Positions 38,255 through 50,522 of a stretch of 64,000 nucleotides of DNA are shown here, in pieces. Positions within the stretch are counted from its first letter, which is position 1; every line of letters starts with the position of its first letter. The position numbers and the translations under genes are program-made. Source of the DNA: Pedobacter sp. AJM (GTDB taxonomy: Bacteria; Bacteroidota; Bacteroidia; Sphingobacteriales; Sphingobacteriaceae); the NCBI RefSeq assembly GCF_002197755.1, contig NZ_NHOT01000005.1, positions 231,465 to 295,464 of the forward strand, read 5' to 3'. A model generated the notes under the pieces. It searched no databases and was not told where the DNA came from. It worked only from the letters and a program-made list of their open reading frames with translations.

Positions 38255-38505
38255 ATGTATTTTTCTTTAAAGGCTGAGATTCTTTCACAATATCATCACC
38301 GCAAGCTACGATATTAATAAAAATTTCTTAAAAATCAATATCCTATACAAATACTTTTATTGGTCTGAAAAGTTACACCCAGGAAGGTGAAAAAGCTATT
38401 TTAAGTACGAATACCAATGTAGTTTAGGGTTAATTTAAATGGCCTGTTTATTTTTCTTTAGGGAATAATTTGGCTATTCTAGAAACTTTTCTATAAGTTT
38501 ACCGC
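38255..38505. other. Gap between the acetyltransferase gene and the TPP riboswitch
   Basis: About 250 bases of AT-rich DNA without a convincing gene. It presumably carries the promoters for the two divergent units. I could not identify a clear TTTG/TAnnTTTG pair. Confidence 0.4.
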
Positions 38506-38585
38506 AACTTTAGGGGTGTCCTTTGCGGACTGAGATAATACCCTTTGAACCTGATGCAGTTAGTACTGCCGAAGGGAAAAGTGAT
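38506..38585 (+). promoter_or_regulatory. TPP riboswitch (THI element)
   Basis: The conserved core is present in order: AGGGGTGTC, CTGAGATAATACCC, TTTGAACCTGAT and ACTGCCGAAGGGAAAA. The outer AACTTT/AAAAGT segments can pair as stem P1. It precedes thiS and the thiamine operon by about 80 bases. Binding of thiamine pyrophosphate is expected to reduce expression of the operon. Confidence 0.97.
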
Positions 38586-38664
38586 GACAACTCATGCATA
38601 TGATGTTGTTTTTTCTTTCCTCCATACGGGGCCATTCCTAAAAGTTGATTTTTTTAGATATAGA

Positions 38665-40767
<2,103 letters not shown>

Positions 40768-40768
<1 letters not shown>

Positions 40769-41367
40769 TGGATTTGATGGTGATCTCTGCCCCTGATGTT
40801 ATCGCTAATGAAGCCGTGACCATTAACCAGCTTTTTAAAACCGGATTAACCCGTTTTCATTTGAGAAAGCCGAAGTGGAATATCAGCCAATGCATCCAAC
40901 TGCTTCAAGATATTGATCAGGAATACCATCCTAATATTGCTATTCATCAACACCATATGCTTAGAGATCATTTCAATATTAAACGTTTGCATTATCCCGA
41001 AAAGCTTCGGGCCTGTGCAGCTGCTGGGAATTGGAATGATCTACAGCAAAATGATCATATCAGAAGTACATCAGTGCATCAACTTGCTGAAATACCTTTA
41101 ATGAAAACATTTGAATATGTCTTTTTCAGTCCGGTTTTTAATAGTCTTTCTAAGCCAGGTTATCAGGGTCAGCTACAAGACGATTTTATGTTAGCCAAAG
41201 CTAACATTCCGCCTAAAGTGATTGCACTTGGCGGAATAAACGAAAGCAACCTGACCAAAATAAGAAAAATGAATTTTGACGGTGCCGCCGCACTTGGAGC
41301 CATTTGGAATAAGCCAGAAAAGGCAGTCATCAATTTTAAAAAATTAAATAAAATCTTAAATAATTAA
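40768..41367 (+). CDS. TenI-like thiamine phosphate synthase paralogue (thiazole tautomerase candidate)
   Basis: A 199-residue TIM-barrel protein of the ThiE/TenI family. It has F-H-L-R-K-P early, Y-V-F-F-S-P-V-F-N-S in the middle, and A-L-G-G-I-N near the C terminus, as in TenI. It lacks several ThiE pyrophosphate-binding residues, such as the T-x-T-K loop present in its neighbour. TenI aromatises the thiazole tautomer made by ThiG. It overlaps thiC by 1 base and precedes the true thiE by 6 bases, so both are in the thiamine operon. Confidence 0.75.
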
Positions 41368-41373
41368 ACAGAA

Positions 41374-42018
41374 ATGATTGACCGATTGCACTACATTTCA
41401 CAGCAGCCTGAAAAAGGCACACACCTTACGGCAATAAGAACAGCACTTGAAGCGGGTATAAAGTGGGTTCAATTAAGGGTAAAGAACCAACCCAAGGCAG
41501 AGATCTTACCTTATGCTTTAGATGCTGTTGCGTTATGCGATGATTATGGTGCTAAACTGATTGTAAACGATCATCCTGAAATTGCCCTAGAGTCAGGTGC
41601 ATACGGTTTGCACCTGGGTTTAGAGGATATGCCGATAAGGACAGCCAGAAAAATAGTGGGTGAAAACATGATCATCGGCGGTACCGCAAACACTTTTGAA
41701 CACGTTATCCAGCGTGTTGCTGAACAGGCAGATTATATTGGTCTGGGGCCTTTCCGTTTCACGGCAACCAAACAAAAACTTAGTCCGATATTGGGTTTGG
41801 AAGGTTATACCGAAATCATTAAACAGATCAAACACGCCAACATTCAAATACCGGTTATTGCCATTGGTGGTATTCAATTGGATGATATCAATGCCATTAT
41901 TCAAACAGGCCTGTATGGTGTAGCCGTTTCAGGAGCCATTACCCATGCCATTGATCCTGCAACTATGGTGCTGGAAATGTATGCACAAATCAACAATGCA
42001 TTTTTAAAAGAAGCTTAA
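41374..42018 (+). CDS. thiE: Thiamine phosphate synthase ThiE
   Basis: A 214-residue TIM barrel. V-Q-L-R-V-K (31-36), [26 protein letters not shown] and A-I-G-G-I are family signatures; the last two bind the pyrophosphate and phosphate of the substrates. It joins the pyrimidine pyrophosphate and thiazole phosphate to give thiamine phosphate. It lies 6 bases after its TenI-like paralogue and 10 before thiG. Confidence 0.93.
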   Translation: MIDRLHYISQQPEKGTHLTAIRTALEAGIKWVQLRVKNQPKAEILPYALDAVALCDDYGAKLIVNDHPEIALESGAYGLHLGLEDMPIRTARKIVGENMIIGGTANTFEHVIQRVAEQADYIGLGPFRFTATKQKLSPILGLEGYTEIIKQIKHANIQIPVIAIGGIQLDDINAIIQTGLYGVAVSGAITHAIDPATMVLEMYAQINNAFLKEA

Positions 42019-42028
42019 TGATAAAACA

Positions 42029-42796
42029 ATGCTAAAAATTGCAGATAAAACCTTCAGTTCACGATTGTTTACCGGCACCGGAAAATTCAGTTCTGCTGCA
42101 TTAATGGAAGAAGCCTTACTCGCATCTGGCTCAGAACTGGTTACCGTAGCCCTCAAACGGGTGGATGTCAGAAACAACGAAAATGACGATTTATTAATTC
42201 GTTTAAAGTATCCCCATATCAATTTATTGCCCAATACTTCTGGTGTCCGAAATGCTAAAGAAGCTGTTTTTGCCGCTCAACTGGCACGTGAAGCACTGGA
42301 AACCAACTGGATCAAACTGGAAATTCATCCCGATCCTAAATACCTGATGCCCGACCCTATTGAGACCTTAAAAGCAACTGAAGAGCTGGCCAGGTTAGGA
42401 TTTATCGTGTTGCCCTATATTCATGCCGACCCGGTTTTGTGTAAGCGCCTTGAGGATGCCGGTACTGCTGCAGTAATGCCGCTGGGATCGCCCATAGGAA
42501 GTAACAAAGGTTTAAAAACCATTGACTTTTTAGAAATTATCATCAGCCAAAGCAATGTCCCGGTGATTGTTGATGCCGGCATTGGTTCACCATCTGACGC
42601 TGCCCGGGCAATGGAAATCGGCGCCGATGCAGTATTGGTTAATACAGCCATTGCCGTCTCTGCTAACCCTACATCAATGGCTGCTGCATTTAAAATGGCT
42701 GTAGCGGCCGGACGTATGGCCTTCGAAGCCAAATTAGCCTTACCTGTTTCACATGCTGTTGCCAGCAGTCCCTTAACCGCTTTTTTAGATGAATAG
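42029..42796 (+). CDS. thiG: Thiazole synthase ThiG
   Basis: A 255-residue TIM barrel. [10 protein letters not shown] opens the protein, followed by V-A-L-K-R-V-D and W-I-K-L-E-I, which contains the Schiff-base lysine region; later come M-P-L-G-S-P-I-G-S and V-D-A-G-I-G. It assembles the thiazole from deoxyxylulose 5-phosphate, dehydroglycine and sulfur from ThiS. The stop overlaps the start of thiH by 8 bases. ThiH delivers dehydroglycine by cleaving tyrosine, so the pair matches the anaerobic-type thiazole route. Confidence 0.96.
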   Translation: MLKIADKTFSSRLFTGTGKFSSAALMEEALLASGSELVTVALKRVDVRNNENDDLLIRLKYPHINLLPNTSGVRNAKEAVFAAQLAREALETNWIKLEIHPDPKYLMPDPIETLKATEELARLGFIVLPYIHADPVLCKRLEDAGTAAVMPLGSPIGSNKGLKTIDFLEIIISQSNVPVIVDAGIGSPSDAARAMEIGADAVLVNTAIAVSANPTSMAAAFKMAVAAGRMAFEAKLALPVSHAVASSPLTAFLDE

Positions 42797-43901
42797 TTTT
42801 ACTGATCTTTTCGATACGTATAATTGGAATGAAACCAAAGCCAGTATTTATGCCAAAACTCCGGCCGATGTAGAACAAGCTTTATCCTCGTCCAAAAGAA
42901 CGCTGGAAGATTTTAAAGCATTGGTTTCACCCGCTGCTGCACCATACCTGGAGCAAATGGCACAGATAAGTCAGCAATTAACTCAGAAACGTTTTGGTAA
43001 AGTATTGCAAATGTATGTGCCGCTATATTTATCGAATGAATGTAACAATATCTGTACGTATTGTGGTTTCAGTTATGACAATAAGGTTAAACGTAAAACA
43101 CTTTCCATGATGGAAGTAATGCAGGAGGTGGCAGCCATTAAAGAAATGGGTTATGAACATGTGCTGCTCGTTACCGGTGAAGATAATGTGAATGTTCATG
43201 TAGATTATTTTAAAAAAGTACTGCAACTCATTCGCCCGCATTTTGCGCACATTTCTATGGAAATACAACCCATGGATGAGGAAGACTATGCGCAACTTAT
43301 CCCCTTTGGTTTAAATACGATTTTGGTTTACCAGGAAACCTATCACCAGGAAGATTATAAAAAGCACCATCCTAAAGGGAAAAAATCAAATTTTAAATAC
43401 CGAGTGGAAACACCAGACCGCCTGGGTAAAGCAAACATTCATAAAATGGGACTTGGTGTATTGATCGGTCTTGAAGATTGGCGTACAGATTGTTTTTTTA
43501 CAGCACTCCACCTCAACTATCTCGAAAAAAAATACTGGCAAAGTAAGTACAGCCTTTCTTTTCCAAGACTCCGCCCTTATAGCGGCGGACTGGAGCCTAA
43601 GGTAGAAATGAACGACCGTGAACTGGTACAACTGATCTGTGCTTACCGTTTGTTTAATGAAGAAGTAGAACTTTCTATCTCTACCCGTGAATCGCCAGCG
43701 TTCAGGAACAACATTATTAAACTTGGCATTACTTCCATCAGTGCCGGCTCAAAAACCAATCCTGGCGGCTATACCGTTGCACCAGAATCACTGGAGCAGT
43801 TTGAAATCAGTGATGAACGAAGTCCAGCCGAAATTTCCCGCCTCATTGCTGCACAAGGGTATGAAGCCGTATGGAAAGATTGGGATAATTGCTTAGCTTA
43901 A
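42789..43901 (+). CDS. thiH: 2-iminoacetate synthase ThiH
   Basis: A 370-residue radical SAM enzyme. The cluster cysteines C85xxxC89xxC92 lie in [13 protein letters not shown], and the core barrel then carries V-T-G-E-D and the family end region [11 protein letters not shown]. ThiH cleaves L-tyrosine to give dehydroglycine for ThiG. It overlaps thiG by 8 bases. Use of ThiH rather than the glycine oxidase ThiO suggests thiazole synthesis that does not depend on molecular oxygen. Confidence 0.96.
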   Translation: MNSFTDLFDTYNWNETKASIYAKTPADVEQALSSSKRTLEDFKALVSPAAAPYLEQMAQISQQLTQKRFGKVLQMYVPLYLSNECNNICTYCGFSYDNKVKRKTLSMMEVMQEVAAIKEMGYEHVLLVTGEDNVNVHVDYFKKVLQLIRPHFAHISMEIQPMDEEDYAQLIPFGLNTILVYQETYHQEDYKKHHPKGKKSNFKYRVETPDRLGKANIHKMGLGVLIGLEDWRTDCFFTALHLNYLEKKYWQSKYSLSFPRLRPYSGGLEPKVEMNDRELVQLICAYRLFNEEVELSISTRESPAFRNNIIKLGITSISAGSKTNPGGYTVAPESLEQFEISDERSPAEISRLIAAQGYEAVWKDWDNCLA

Positions 43902-43910
43902 TTGACAAAT

Positions 43911-44975
43911 ATGCTTACGAAAGAGGAACTGAAACAATATCAGCGGCAGCTGATTTTACCTGAATTAGGTCTGGATGGACAGGAAAAATTAAAGGCCGCC
44001 AGCATACTGATGATTGGTGCAGGCGGTTTGGGATGCCCGGTTTTACAATATCTGGTAGCTGCCGGGGTGGGCAATATTGGCATTGTAGACCATGATGTGG
44101 TTGAATTAACCAATTTGCACCGTCAAATTTTATATGCTGCTGCAGATGTAGGTAAACCCAAAGCACTAACCGCCAGGGAAAAATTAACGCAGCTTAATCC
44201 CTTGGTAAAAATTACCGCCTACCAGGAAAGGTTAACAGCGGCTAATGCGCAAAAGCTAATCAGTTCCCATGATCTGATTATTGATGGTTCAGATAATTTC
44301 CCTACACGATACCTGGTGAACGATACCTGCGTATATGCAAATAAACCCCTGGTTTTTGGTTCTATTTATAAGTTTGAAGGACAGGTCTCTGTATTCAATC
44401 ATCAGCAGGGACCAAATTACCGGGATCTTTTTGAAGAGCCTGCAGCTGAAGGGGAAGTACCAAACTGTAATGAAGTGGGCGTAATCGGTATGCTGCCCGG
44501 TATCATCGGTACCCTAATGGCCAATGAGGCAATTAAAGTGATTTGTGGCTTTGGTGAAACATTGTCTGGCAGGTTGCTCACCATGAACACACTCGATTGC
44601 AGCGTGAATATCTTTAACATTGCTACGCAAAAGCAAAACAGCTCCATGCCGCTAACGGCTGAAAATAATCCGGATGATAGAGAGAAACATGAAATTTCAA
44701 TAAACCGCCTTAAAAACTGGCAAGCTGCAACACCAGCAGAAGTTTTTTTGGTTGATGTGCGTGAAGATTACGAATTCGAAGAATTTAACATTGGGGGCAT
44801 AAATATTTCCTTATACCATCTTCACGAACATCTTTCAACATTTCCGGCTGATCAGAAACTGGTATTCATCTGCCAGACAGGGCAGCGGAGCAAGATGGCG
44901 GTAAACATGGTTAAGCCATTCTTTAAAGGAGAAATTTTTACTGTAAAAAATGGGATTGATGGATATGCGCTATAA
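43911..44975 (+). CDS. ThiF/MoeB-like adenylyltransferase with C-terminal rhodanese domain
   Basis: A 354-residue protein started at the ATG at 43911; a TTG at 43902 is less likely. The E1-like domain has G-A-G-G-L-G-C (36-42) for ATP binding and V-P-N-C-N-E-V-G-V carrying the presumed active cysteine. The C-terminal rhodanese domain has F-L-V-D-V-R-E-D-Y-E-F and C-Q-T-G-Q-R-S, with a catalytic cysteine. The usual zinc-binding CxxC just before E-E-P is replaced by Y-R-D-L. It should adenylate and sulfurate the ThiS C terminus. Confidence 0.88.
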   Translation: MLTKEELKQYQRQLILPELGLDGQEKLKAASILMIGAGGLGCPVLQYLVAAGVGNIGIVDHDVVELTNLHRQILYAAADVGKPKALTAREKLTQLNPLVKITAYQERLTAANAQKLISSHDLIIDGSDNFPTRYLVNDTCVYANKPLVFGSIYKFEGQVSVFNHQQGPNYRDLFEEPAAEGEVPNCNEVGVIGMLPGIIGTLMANEAIKVICGFGETLSGRLLTMNTLDCSVNIFNIATQKQNSSMPLTAENNPDDREKHEISINRLKNWQAATPAEVFLVDVREDYEFEEFNIGGINISLYHLHEHLSTFPADQKLVFICQTGQRSKMAVNMVKPFFKGEIFTVKNGIDGYAL

Positions 44976-45795
44976 GTATGTTTCTATACTTACCATTGCC
45001 GGATCAGATAGTGGTGGCGGTGCTGGAATACAGGCAGATATCAAAACATTCAGTGCGCTTGGGTGCTATGGTACTTCTGCGATTACCACGGTTACCGTTC
45101 AGAATACTGTAGGTGTCTCGGCAGTCCATTCCATTCCGTCAGAAATTGTTCAGGGACAAGTCATCGCTGTACTGGAAGATATTCAGCCTTCAGCAATTAA
45201 AATCGGGATTATTCCTGAAGCAGCTCAGGTACATGCCATTTCAGAAATTTTAAGCATTTACCCAAAAATTCCGGTCATCCTGGATCCGGTCATGGTATCT
45301 ACCAGTGGATTTCAGCTGATCGAAAATGACGCCATTAAAGTCCTCCAAAGGGAATTATTTCCTTTAAGTCATTTGGTTACACCAAATATCGATGAAGCTG
45401 AAATCTTAGCAGCCATAAAAATCCACACCATTGATGATATGATACAGGCTGCCAGAAGTATCCTTCAAACGGGATGTAAAGCCGTTTTAATTAAAGGAGG
45501 CCATATGAAAGGACCAGACCTTTATGATGTTTATCTTGATCAGAATGGTACAGAAAAAACCTTCCGCTCAATGGCAATCCAAACACCAAATACCCATGGA
45601 ACAGGCTGCACGCTCTCTGCCGCCATTGCTGCCTTTATTGCGCTAGGCCATGATCTGACTGAATCTATTCAAAGAGCGAAAAGTTTTGTGCAGGAAGCCA
45701 TCAGCGCAGGTGCTGATGTTAAAACGGGAAATGGTAAGGGACCTTTAAATCATTTTCATAAGGCGCAGGATCTGATTAAGAAAGCGCTGGAATAA
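44965..45795 (+). CDS. thiD: Hydroxymethylpyrimidine (phosphate) kinase ThiD
   Basis: A 276-residue ribokinase-fold enzyme. I start it at the ATG at 44965 (M-R-Y-K-Y-V-S-I-L); ATGs at 44959 and 44950 are alternatives. Signatures are A-G-S-D-S-G-G-G-A-G-I-Q-A-D, V-M-V-S-T-S-G and the anion-hole/base motif H-G-T-G-C-T-L-S. ThiD phosphorylates the pyrimidine twice to the pyrophosphate used by ThiE. It overlaps the ThiF-like gene and closes the thiamine operon. Confidence 0.96.
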   Translation: MRYKYVSILTIAGSDSGGGAGIQADIKTFSALGCYGTSAITTVTVQNTVGVSAVHSIPSEIVQGQVIAVLEDIQPSAIKIGIIPEAAQVHAISEILSIYPKIPVILDPVMVSTSGFQLIENDAIKVLQRELFPLSHLVTPNIDEAEILAAIKIHTIDDMIQAARSILQTGCKAVLIKGGHMKGPDLYDVYLDQNGTEKTFRSMAIQTPNTHGTGCTLSAAIAAFIALGHDLTESIQRAKSFVQEAISAGADVKTGNGKGPLNHFHKAQDLIKKALE

Positions 45796-45976
45796 TTGCG
45801 ATCGACATGAATATATCATTATGACTGTGCATTTCAAAAACCATATTCTGACCATTTTTACATTATAGATATGGAAAATGTTGTCGGTTCTGAAAGTGCC
45901 TGAATGCAGTATCGAAAACCTCAAAAAACTTCATTTTCCGCCAACAAAAAGCTGTTGATAATGTTATTTTTGTAAC

Positions 45977-48136
45977 ATGCAGATCAGGCAACCCATCCGG
46001 AATATTCAGGATTTTTTATTGAGTACATATTTTGCCGATGGTTTGCGCATTACCATGGGCGTCCTCCTGCCCTCACTTATCCTGGCGCAATTCTCCATGC
46101 TGAAATATGGCATGACTTTATCTTTAGGTGCCTTGTGTGTGAGCATTGTGGATAGTCCGGGGCCAATGGTACACCGGCGCAATGCCATGCTGGTTACAAC
46201 CGTTTTAATTTTCGTATTTTCTATTTTAACCGGCCTCACCAATAAGAGTGAGTATTTTGTCGCTTTCCTGCTTGCTGTCTCGAGTTTTGTATTTTCAATG
46301 TTTTACATTTATGGCATTCGTGCGGCATCTGTGGGTACAGCTGTTCTGTTGATTATTGTCTTAAGTATCGATGATCTTCGCCCCTGGCAGGAAGTGCTCA
46401 AATATGCCTTCATGGTGCTGGCGGGAAGCCTTTGGTATACCGGACTAAGCTATTTTTTTTACAGACTTCGCCCTTTCCGCCTGGTGCAGCAATCTTTAAG
46501 TGATTCTATTTTTGAGGTGGCCGAATTTTTAAGAGAAAAGGCAAAATTTTATCATCAGCATGCCAATTACGATAAAACCTACGCAGAACTGCTTCAATTG
46601 CAGGTTTCTGTTCATGAGAAACAGGATGCCGTTCGTGAATTATTGTTCAGGACAAGGGAAATTGTTCGTGATTCAAGTCCGGAAGGCCGGTTTTTGTTGT
46701 TGGTTTTTGTAGATATGGTTGACCTTTTTGAACAGGTCATGTCAACTTATTACAATTACGAGCATTTGCATGAACAATTTGATAAAGCCGGGATTTTAAA
46801 AGATTATGAGATGGCCATCAAACGGATCTCCTATGCGCTGGATGATATTGCTTTTGCCCTGAAAAGTGGTGGGAAACCAGTGCTTTCTAAAAGGTTGTTA
46901 ATTGAGATTGAAAGGCTTAAAATTAAGATCAATGAACTGGAAAAGAATAACGTCAACCAGGAATATAATACGCTAGGCATCATTGCACTTAAAAATATTG
47001 AGGTAAACATCGAAAATATCCTGGCCCGGGTAAAAACGATCTTCAGTTACTTTAAGGTAAGAACGAGTCAGGATATCCGCAAAGCGGAGGTAGATACTGA
47101 AAAGTTTATCACCCGGCAGAAATTCGATTTTAAACTTTTTACAGAAAACTTAACTTACAGTTCCTCTACTTTCAGGCATTCGCTGAGGGTTACAGTAGTG
47201 ATGCTCCTGGGCTTTGTGGTGGCTGAAATCCTGAATTTTTCGCATAGTTACTGGATTCTGTTAACGATTCTGGTGATTTCCAAACCTGGCTTTAGTTTAA
47301 CAAAAGAGCGCAATTATCAGCGCTTAATTGGCACTACCGTAGGCGCTTTTGTGGGGATGGGTGTACTGACTTATATTGATGACCGTCATACCCTGTTTTT
47401 TATCCTGCTGATCTGTATGATCGGCAGTTATAGTTTCCAAAGGAAAAACTATGTAGTAAGTGTGTTGTTTATGACGCCCTATATCCTGATCTTATTTGAT
47501 TTTCTTGGGATGGGTTCTATTGCGCTCGCAAGGGAGCGCATTTACGATACCTTTATTGGTTCGGGCATAGCCCTTTTGGCAAGTTATTCCCTATTCCCTA
47601 CCTGGGAGCGTGAAAAGTTAAAAGAAGCCATGTTGAATATCATCAAGGCAAACAAGGCTTATTATGAACAGGTGGCTGGCTTGTATTTTGAAAAAAACTA
47701 CAGCAGAACAGATTATAAATTAGCCCGAAAAGAGGTTTATGTGAGTACAGCAAACCTGGCCTCACTCTTTCAGCGCATGTTTTCTGAACCTAAAAGTAAA
47801 CAGCTTTTTATTAAAGAGGTGCACCAGTTTACCACGCTGAACCATTTGTTGTCTTCCTACGTGGCTACATTATCCTTATACAATAAAGAACATGCCTTTA
47901 CTTTTGAGAGTTTCGATGCCCTGAAGCCAATGTCAAATAATACGGAATACTTATTTGATATGGCGATTGAAAACCTGGAGCAAAATAAGGGTACCTTAGA
48001 TAATGTACCACTGATCAGAATGGCAGATACCGGTTTTAAAATTCATCAGGGACAAGACCTGATTCCGGAACAATTTGATCTGATACAGAAAGTGGCCTAT
48101 GATATTTATAAGCTGACCTTTAAGATTAAAATATAA
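45977..48136 (+). CDS. FUSC/YccS-type integral membrane protein
   Basis: A 719-residue protein with two blocks of hydrophobic helices (about 15-165 and 395-530) separated by a long helical cytoplasmic region. This is the layout of FUSC/YccS/YhfK family proteins. Typical phrases are R-P-F-R-L-V-Q-Q-S-L-S and K-P-G-F-S-L-T-K-E-R-N-Y-Q-R-L-I-G-T, the second being a family hallmark. Relatives include AaeB-type efflux components and unknown inner membrane proteins. It starts 181 bases after thiD and is probably separate from that operon. The substrate is unknown. Confidence 0.9.
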   Translation: MQIRQPIRNIQDFLLSTYFADGLRITMGVLLPSLILAQFSMLKYGMTLSLGALCVSIVDSPGPMVHRRNAMLVTTVLIFVFSILTGLTNKSEYFVAFLLAVSSFVFSMFYIYGIRAASVGTAVLLIIVLSIDDLRPWQEVLKYAFMVLAGSLWYTGLSYFFYRLRPFRLVQQSLSDSIFEVAEFLREKAKFYHQHANYDKTYAELLQLQVSVHEKQDAVRELLFRTREIVRDSSPEGRFLLLVFVDMVDLFEQVMSTYYNYEHLHEQFDKAGILKDYEMAIKRISYALDDIAFALKSGGKPVLSKRLLIEIERLKIKINELEKNNVNQEYNTLGIIALKNIEVNIENILARVKTIFSYFKVRTSQDIRKAEVDTEKFITRQKFDFKLFTENLTYSSSTFRHSLRVTVVMLLGFVVAEILNFSHSYWILLTILVISKPGFSLTKERNYQRLIGTTVGAFVGMGVLTYIDDRHTLFFILLICMIGSYSFQRKNYVVSVLFMTPYILILFDFLGMGSIALARERIYDTFIGSGIALLASYSLFPTWEREKLKEAMLNIIKANKAYYEQVAGLYFEKNYSRTDYKLARKEVYVSTANLASLFQRMFSEPKSKQLFIKEVHQFTTLNHLLSSYVATLSLYNKEHAFTFESFDALKPMSNNTEYLFDMAIENLEQNKGTLDNVPLIRMADTGFKIHQGQDLIPEQFDLIQKVAYDIYKLTFKIKI

Positions 48137-48274
48137 TTTCCTTGCTGCGCACTTCCAGCGGTAAACCTTCTGAATAAGAAGGCCTTGTATCTTTTCAACG
48201 ACATACCCATTCTGAGCGGCTCAAACAATGGTCGCAATGCTTTGTTAGATTTAAAAACAAAGACATATTTTATC

Positions 48275-48685
48275 ATGGAAAAATTATATACAGCTGAAGT
48301 TACAGCTACAGGCGGCAGAGACGGTCACGTTAAATCAAGTGATGGAATTTTAGATTTTGAATTAAGAAAGCCAAAGGAAATGGGTGGCCAGGGTGGTGCT
48401 ACAAATCCGGAAGAACTATTTGCAGCTGCATGGGGACCATGTTACCTGGGTGCATTGGGTTCTGTTGCGGAACGTGAGGGCGTAGATGTAAGTGAAGCAA
48501 ATGTTAAGGTGTTGGTTTCGTTTAATAAGGACGGGAATGCTTTTGCATTATCTGCTGATTTGGATGTTCATATCCCGGGCATTACGCTGGAAGAATCTCA
48601 GTCTATTGCAGATAAGGCTCACCGTGCTTGTCCATACTCTAAAGCTGTAAAAGGCAATATTGAGGTAAGGGTAACAGCCGTATAA
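48275..48685 (+). CDS. Organic hydroperoxide resistance protein (Ohr/OsmC family)
   Basis: A 136-residue OsmC-fold peroxidase. The two catalytic cysteines lie in W-G-P-C-Y-L-G-A and A-C-P-Y-S-K-A, separated as in Ohr. The G-G-Q-G-G-A-T-N-P-E-E-L-F-A-A motif supports Ohr rather than OsmC. The start at 48275 gives M-E-K-L-Y-T-A-E-V-T-A-T-G-G-R; a longer frame upstream lacks a family match. Ohr reduces organic and lipid hydroperoxides using lipoylated partners. It ends before a strong terminator. Confidence 0.95.
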   Translation: MEKLYTAEVTATGGRDGHVKSSDGILDFELRKPKEMGGQGGATNPEELFAAAWGPCYLGALGSVAEREGVDVSEANVKVLVSFNKDGNAFALSADLDVHIPGITLEESQSIADKAHRACPYSKAVKGNIEVRVTAV

Positions 48686-48713
48686 GCAATTCACTCTTAT
48701 TATAGTTGATGTG

Positions 48714-48753
48714 AGTCTCGACAAATCGGTATTGATTTGTCGAGACTTTTTTG
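48714..48753 (+). terminator. Intrinsic terminator after the ohr gene
   Basis: AGTCTCGACAAATC (48714-48727) pairs perfectly with GATTTGTCGAGACT (48734-48747), a 14-base stem with a 6-base loop followed by a T-run. It begins 29 bases past the Ohr stop codon. Confidence 0.95.
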
Positions 48754-48826
48754 CTGGTGATGAAAATAAATAACATTCAGCAGTTTCCTGACTGTCGGGC
48801 TTATATAGCGCCATAAAAAATATTCG

Positions 48827-49148
48827 TTATATCTCTTCTACTTTTACAATTGTGTGAGCAGGCCTGCCATTTTTAAACGCATCACGTGTTTTTAACCCTA
48901 AGAGTTCAAACATCGCCATATCATCAATAAAAGCAGGATTAGTTGTGGTTAGCAATTTGTCTCCTGCAAAAATGGAACTGGCACCGGTCATAAAGCAAAA
49001 AGGCTTGTTCTAAAGTGCTCATGTCATTTCTACCAGCAGATAAATTTTCCCGGTGGATGGTGGCTGCTTCATAAACCAGATCCAGAAATGGCCGGTTATA
49101 AATTTCGAGAATTTCTTATTTGCTCCGGTTGTGTCTTGTCGTTTTCAT
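48827..49148 (-). pseudogene. bioB: Decayed biotin synthase (bioB) remnant
   Basis: On the minus strand the start reads M-K-T-T-R-H-N-R-S-K then TAA, where bioB has R-H-N-W-T-K-E-E. It continues in frame with E-I-L-E-I-Y-N-R-P-F-L-D-L-V-Y-E-A-A-T-I-H-R, jumps directly to L-S-A-G-R-N-D-M-S-T, and after a +1 shift in a T-run reads [14 protein letters not shown] and [12 protein letters not shown] to a normal stop. Roughly the middle two thirds, including the CxxxCxxC radical SAM core, is deleted. A nonsense codon, a large deletion and a frameshift together make it non-functional. Confidence 0.9.
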
Positions 49149-49172
49149 TGGATCAGAGTTTAGATTCATCAT

Positions 49173-50522
49173 CTATAATAAAAGCTTACTGGCCAGGCCT
49201 AAAATCAGCATGAAGCCAAAAACATCGGTAAAGGTAGTAATGATGATGGAAGATGCAATAGCCGGATCAATTCCCACCCGTTTTAAAATTAACGGAATGC
49301 CGGCACCTGTTATACCTGCAATAAGGAGGTTACCTGTCATGGCAAGGAAGATCACCACCCCCAGCATCGGATTGCCGTCAAAAAAAACGGCAAATACAAA
49401 TACAATTAAGCCATTTACGGCACCATTGATTAAACCAACGGTAAACTCTTTCAATACCGTTCTGTACGCTTGTTTATCCGTCAGGTCATAAAGGGAAATA
49501 CGCCTTACAGTAACGGCAAGTGCCTGTGTAGCAGCGTTTCCGCCCATACCGGCAATGATGGTCATATAGGCCGCAAGTGAAGGAATGAGCTGAATGGTCG
49601 GGTCAAAATACCGCACAACCGATGAAGCAAGAAATGCTGTCCCCAAATTGATTACCAGCCAGGGCAAGCGCGATTTTACAGCTTCCACCCAATTTCCGCT
49701 TAATTCCTCATCTTCTGATACCCCTGAAATCTTTAAGATATCCTCCGTACTTTCAGCCTCCATAACATCGATCACATCATCGAAGGTGATCCTACCGAGT
49801 AATTTCTGATGTTCATCAATTACCGGAATACTGGTAAGGTTATATTGAGAAATCAGGTTGGCTACTTCTTCCTGATCAGTATCGGGATGCACATAAACCG
49901 CATCTATTTTAACCAGTTCGGTAATTTTAGCATTATGCCTGGCCTTAATAATATCTTTTAAAGAAACAATCCCCCTGAAAATGTCCTCATCATCTACGAC
50001 ATAAATGGTATAAAATTCTTCCATCTCCTCACTCTGGCGGATAATTTCATCGATTGCATCCTTTTTAGTGAGGTTAATGTTTACGCAGATCAGCTCGGTG
50101 TTCATTAAACCACCAGCCGTTTTTTCGTCGTAAGTTAAGAGGTTTCTGATTTCCGAAGCATGTTCATCCTGCAGATCTTCCAGAATTTCATTTTGCTCGT
50201 GATCTTCGAGTTGCGAGATAATGTCTGTGGCATCATCGTAATCCAGTTCTTCGATTACTTCTGTACGCTTATCCGGATGAAGCTGAAAAAGTAAATTCTC
50301 AGGGTGAGATTCCTCATCCATTTCTGAGATAATCTCAGATGCAATTTCTGCCGGAAGGAGGTTAATAATATGCTGCTGCTCAGATTGATCTAAACGCTCA
50401 AAAAGTATGGCAATTTCAGAGGCATGATAATCATCTAAAACCGCCTTTAAGATTTCATCACCAGCTAAAATTGCATTTTTAACCTTTAGTACGTCGCTTT
50501 TATCAATTTCGAATGACTGCAT
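49173..50522 (-). CDS. mgtE: Magnesium transporter MgtE
   Basis: A 449-residue membrane protein. The N-terminal superhelical domain (about 1-130) is rich in L-L-P-A-E-I-A-S-E-I-I-S-E-M-D type repeats, then two CBS domains (about 135-255) form the magnesium sensor. Five C-terminal helices follow, with the pore phrase P-W-L-V-I-N-L-G-T-A-F-L-A and G-M-G-G-N-A-A-T-Q. MgtE is a gated Mg2+ channel that closes at high internal Mg2+. It lies 200 bases downstream of the corA gene, so two unrelated Mg2+ transporters sit side by side. Confidence 0.95.
   Translation of the reverse strand: MQSFEIDKSDVLKVKNAILAGDEILKAVLDDYHASEIAILFERLDQSEQQHIINLLPAEIASEIISEMDEESHPENLLFQLHPDKRTEVIEELDYDDATDIISQLEDHEQNEILEDLQDEHASEIRNLLTYDEKTAGGLMNTELICVNINLTKKDAIDEIIRQSEEMEEFYTIYVVDDEDIFRGIVSLKDIIKARHNAKITELVKIDAVYVHPDTDQEEVANLISQYNLTSIPVIDEHQKLLGRITFDDVIDVMEAESTEDILKISGVSEDEELSGNWVEAVKSRLPWLVINLGTAFLASSVVRYFDPTIQLIPSLAAYMTIIAGMGGNAATQALAVTVRRISLYDLTDKQAYRTVLKEFTVGLINGAVNGLIVFVFAVFFDGNPMLGVVIFLAMTGNLLIAGITGAGIPLILKRVGIDPAIASSIIITTFTDVFGFMLILGLASKLLL

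Noticed and set aside
38545..38664. A longer N terminus for ThiS
   Set aside because: It would begin inside the TPP riboswitch and add 40 unrelated residues to a well-defined small protein.
45965..45972. TATTTTTG as a promoter -7 element before the FUSC gene
   Set aside because: It matches TAnnTTTG, but transcription would start at or beyond the chosen ATG, and no properly spaced TTG is upstream.
48827..49160. A transposon or insertion sequence disrupting bioB
   Set aside because: No inverted terminal repeats, target duplications or transposase are present; the lesion is a simple deletion with point changes.
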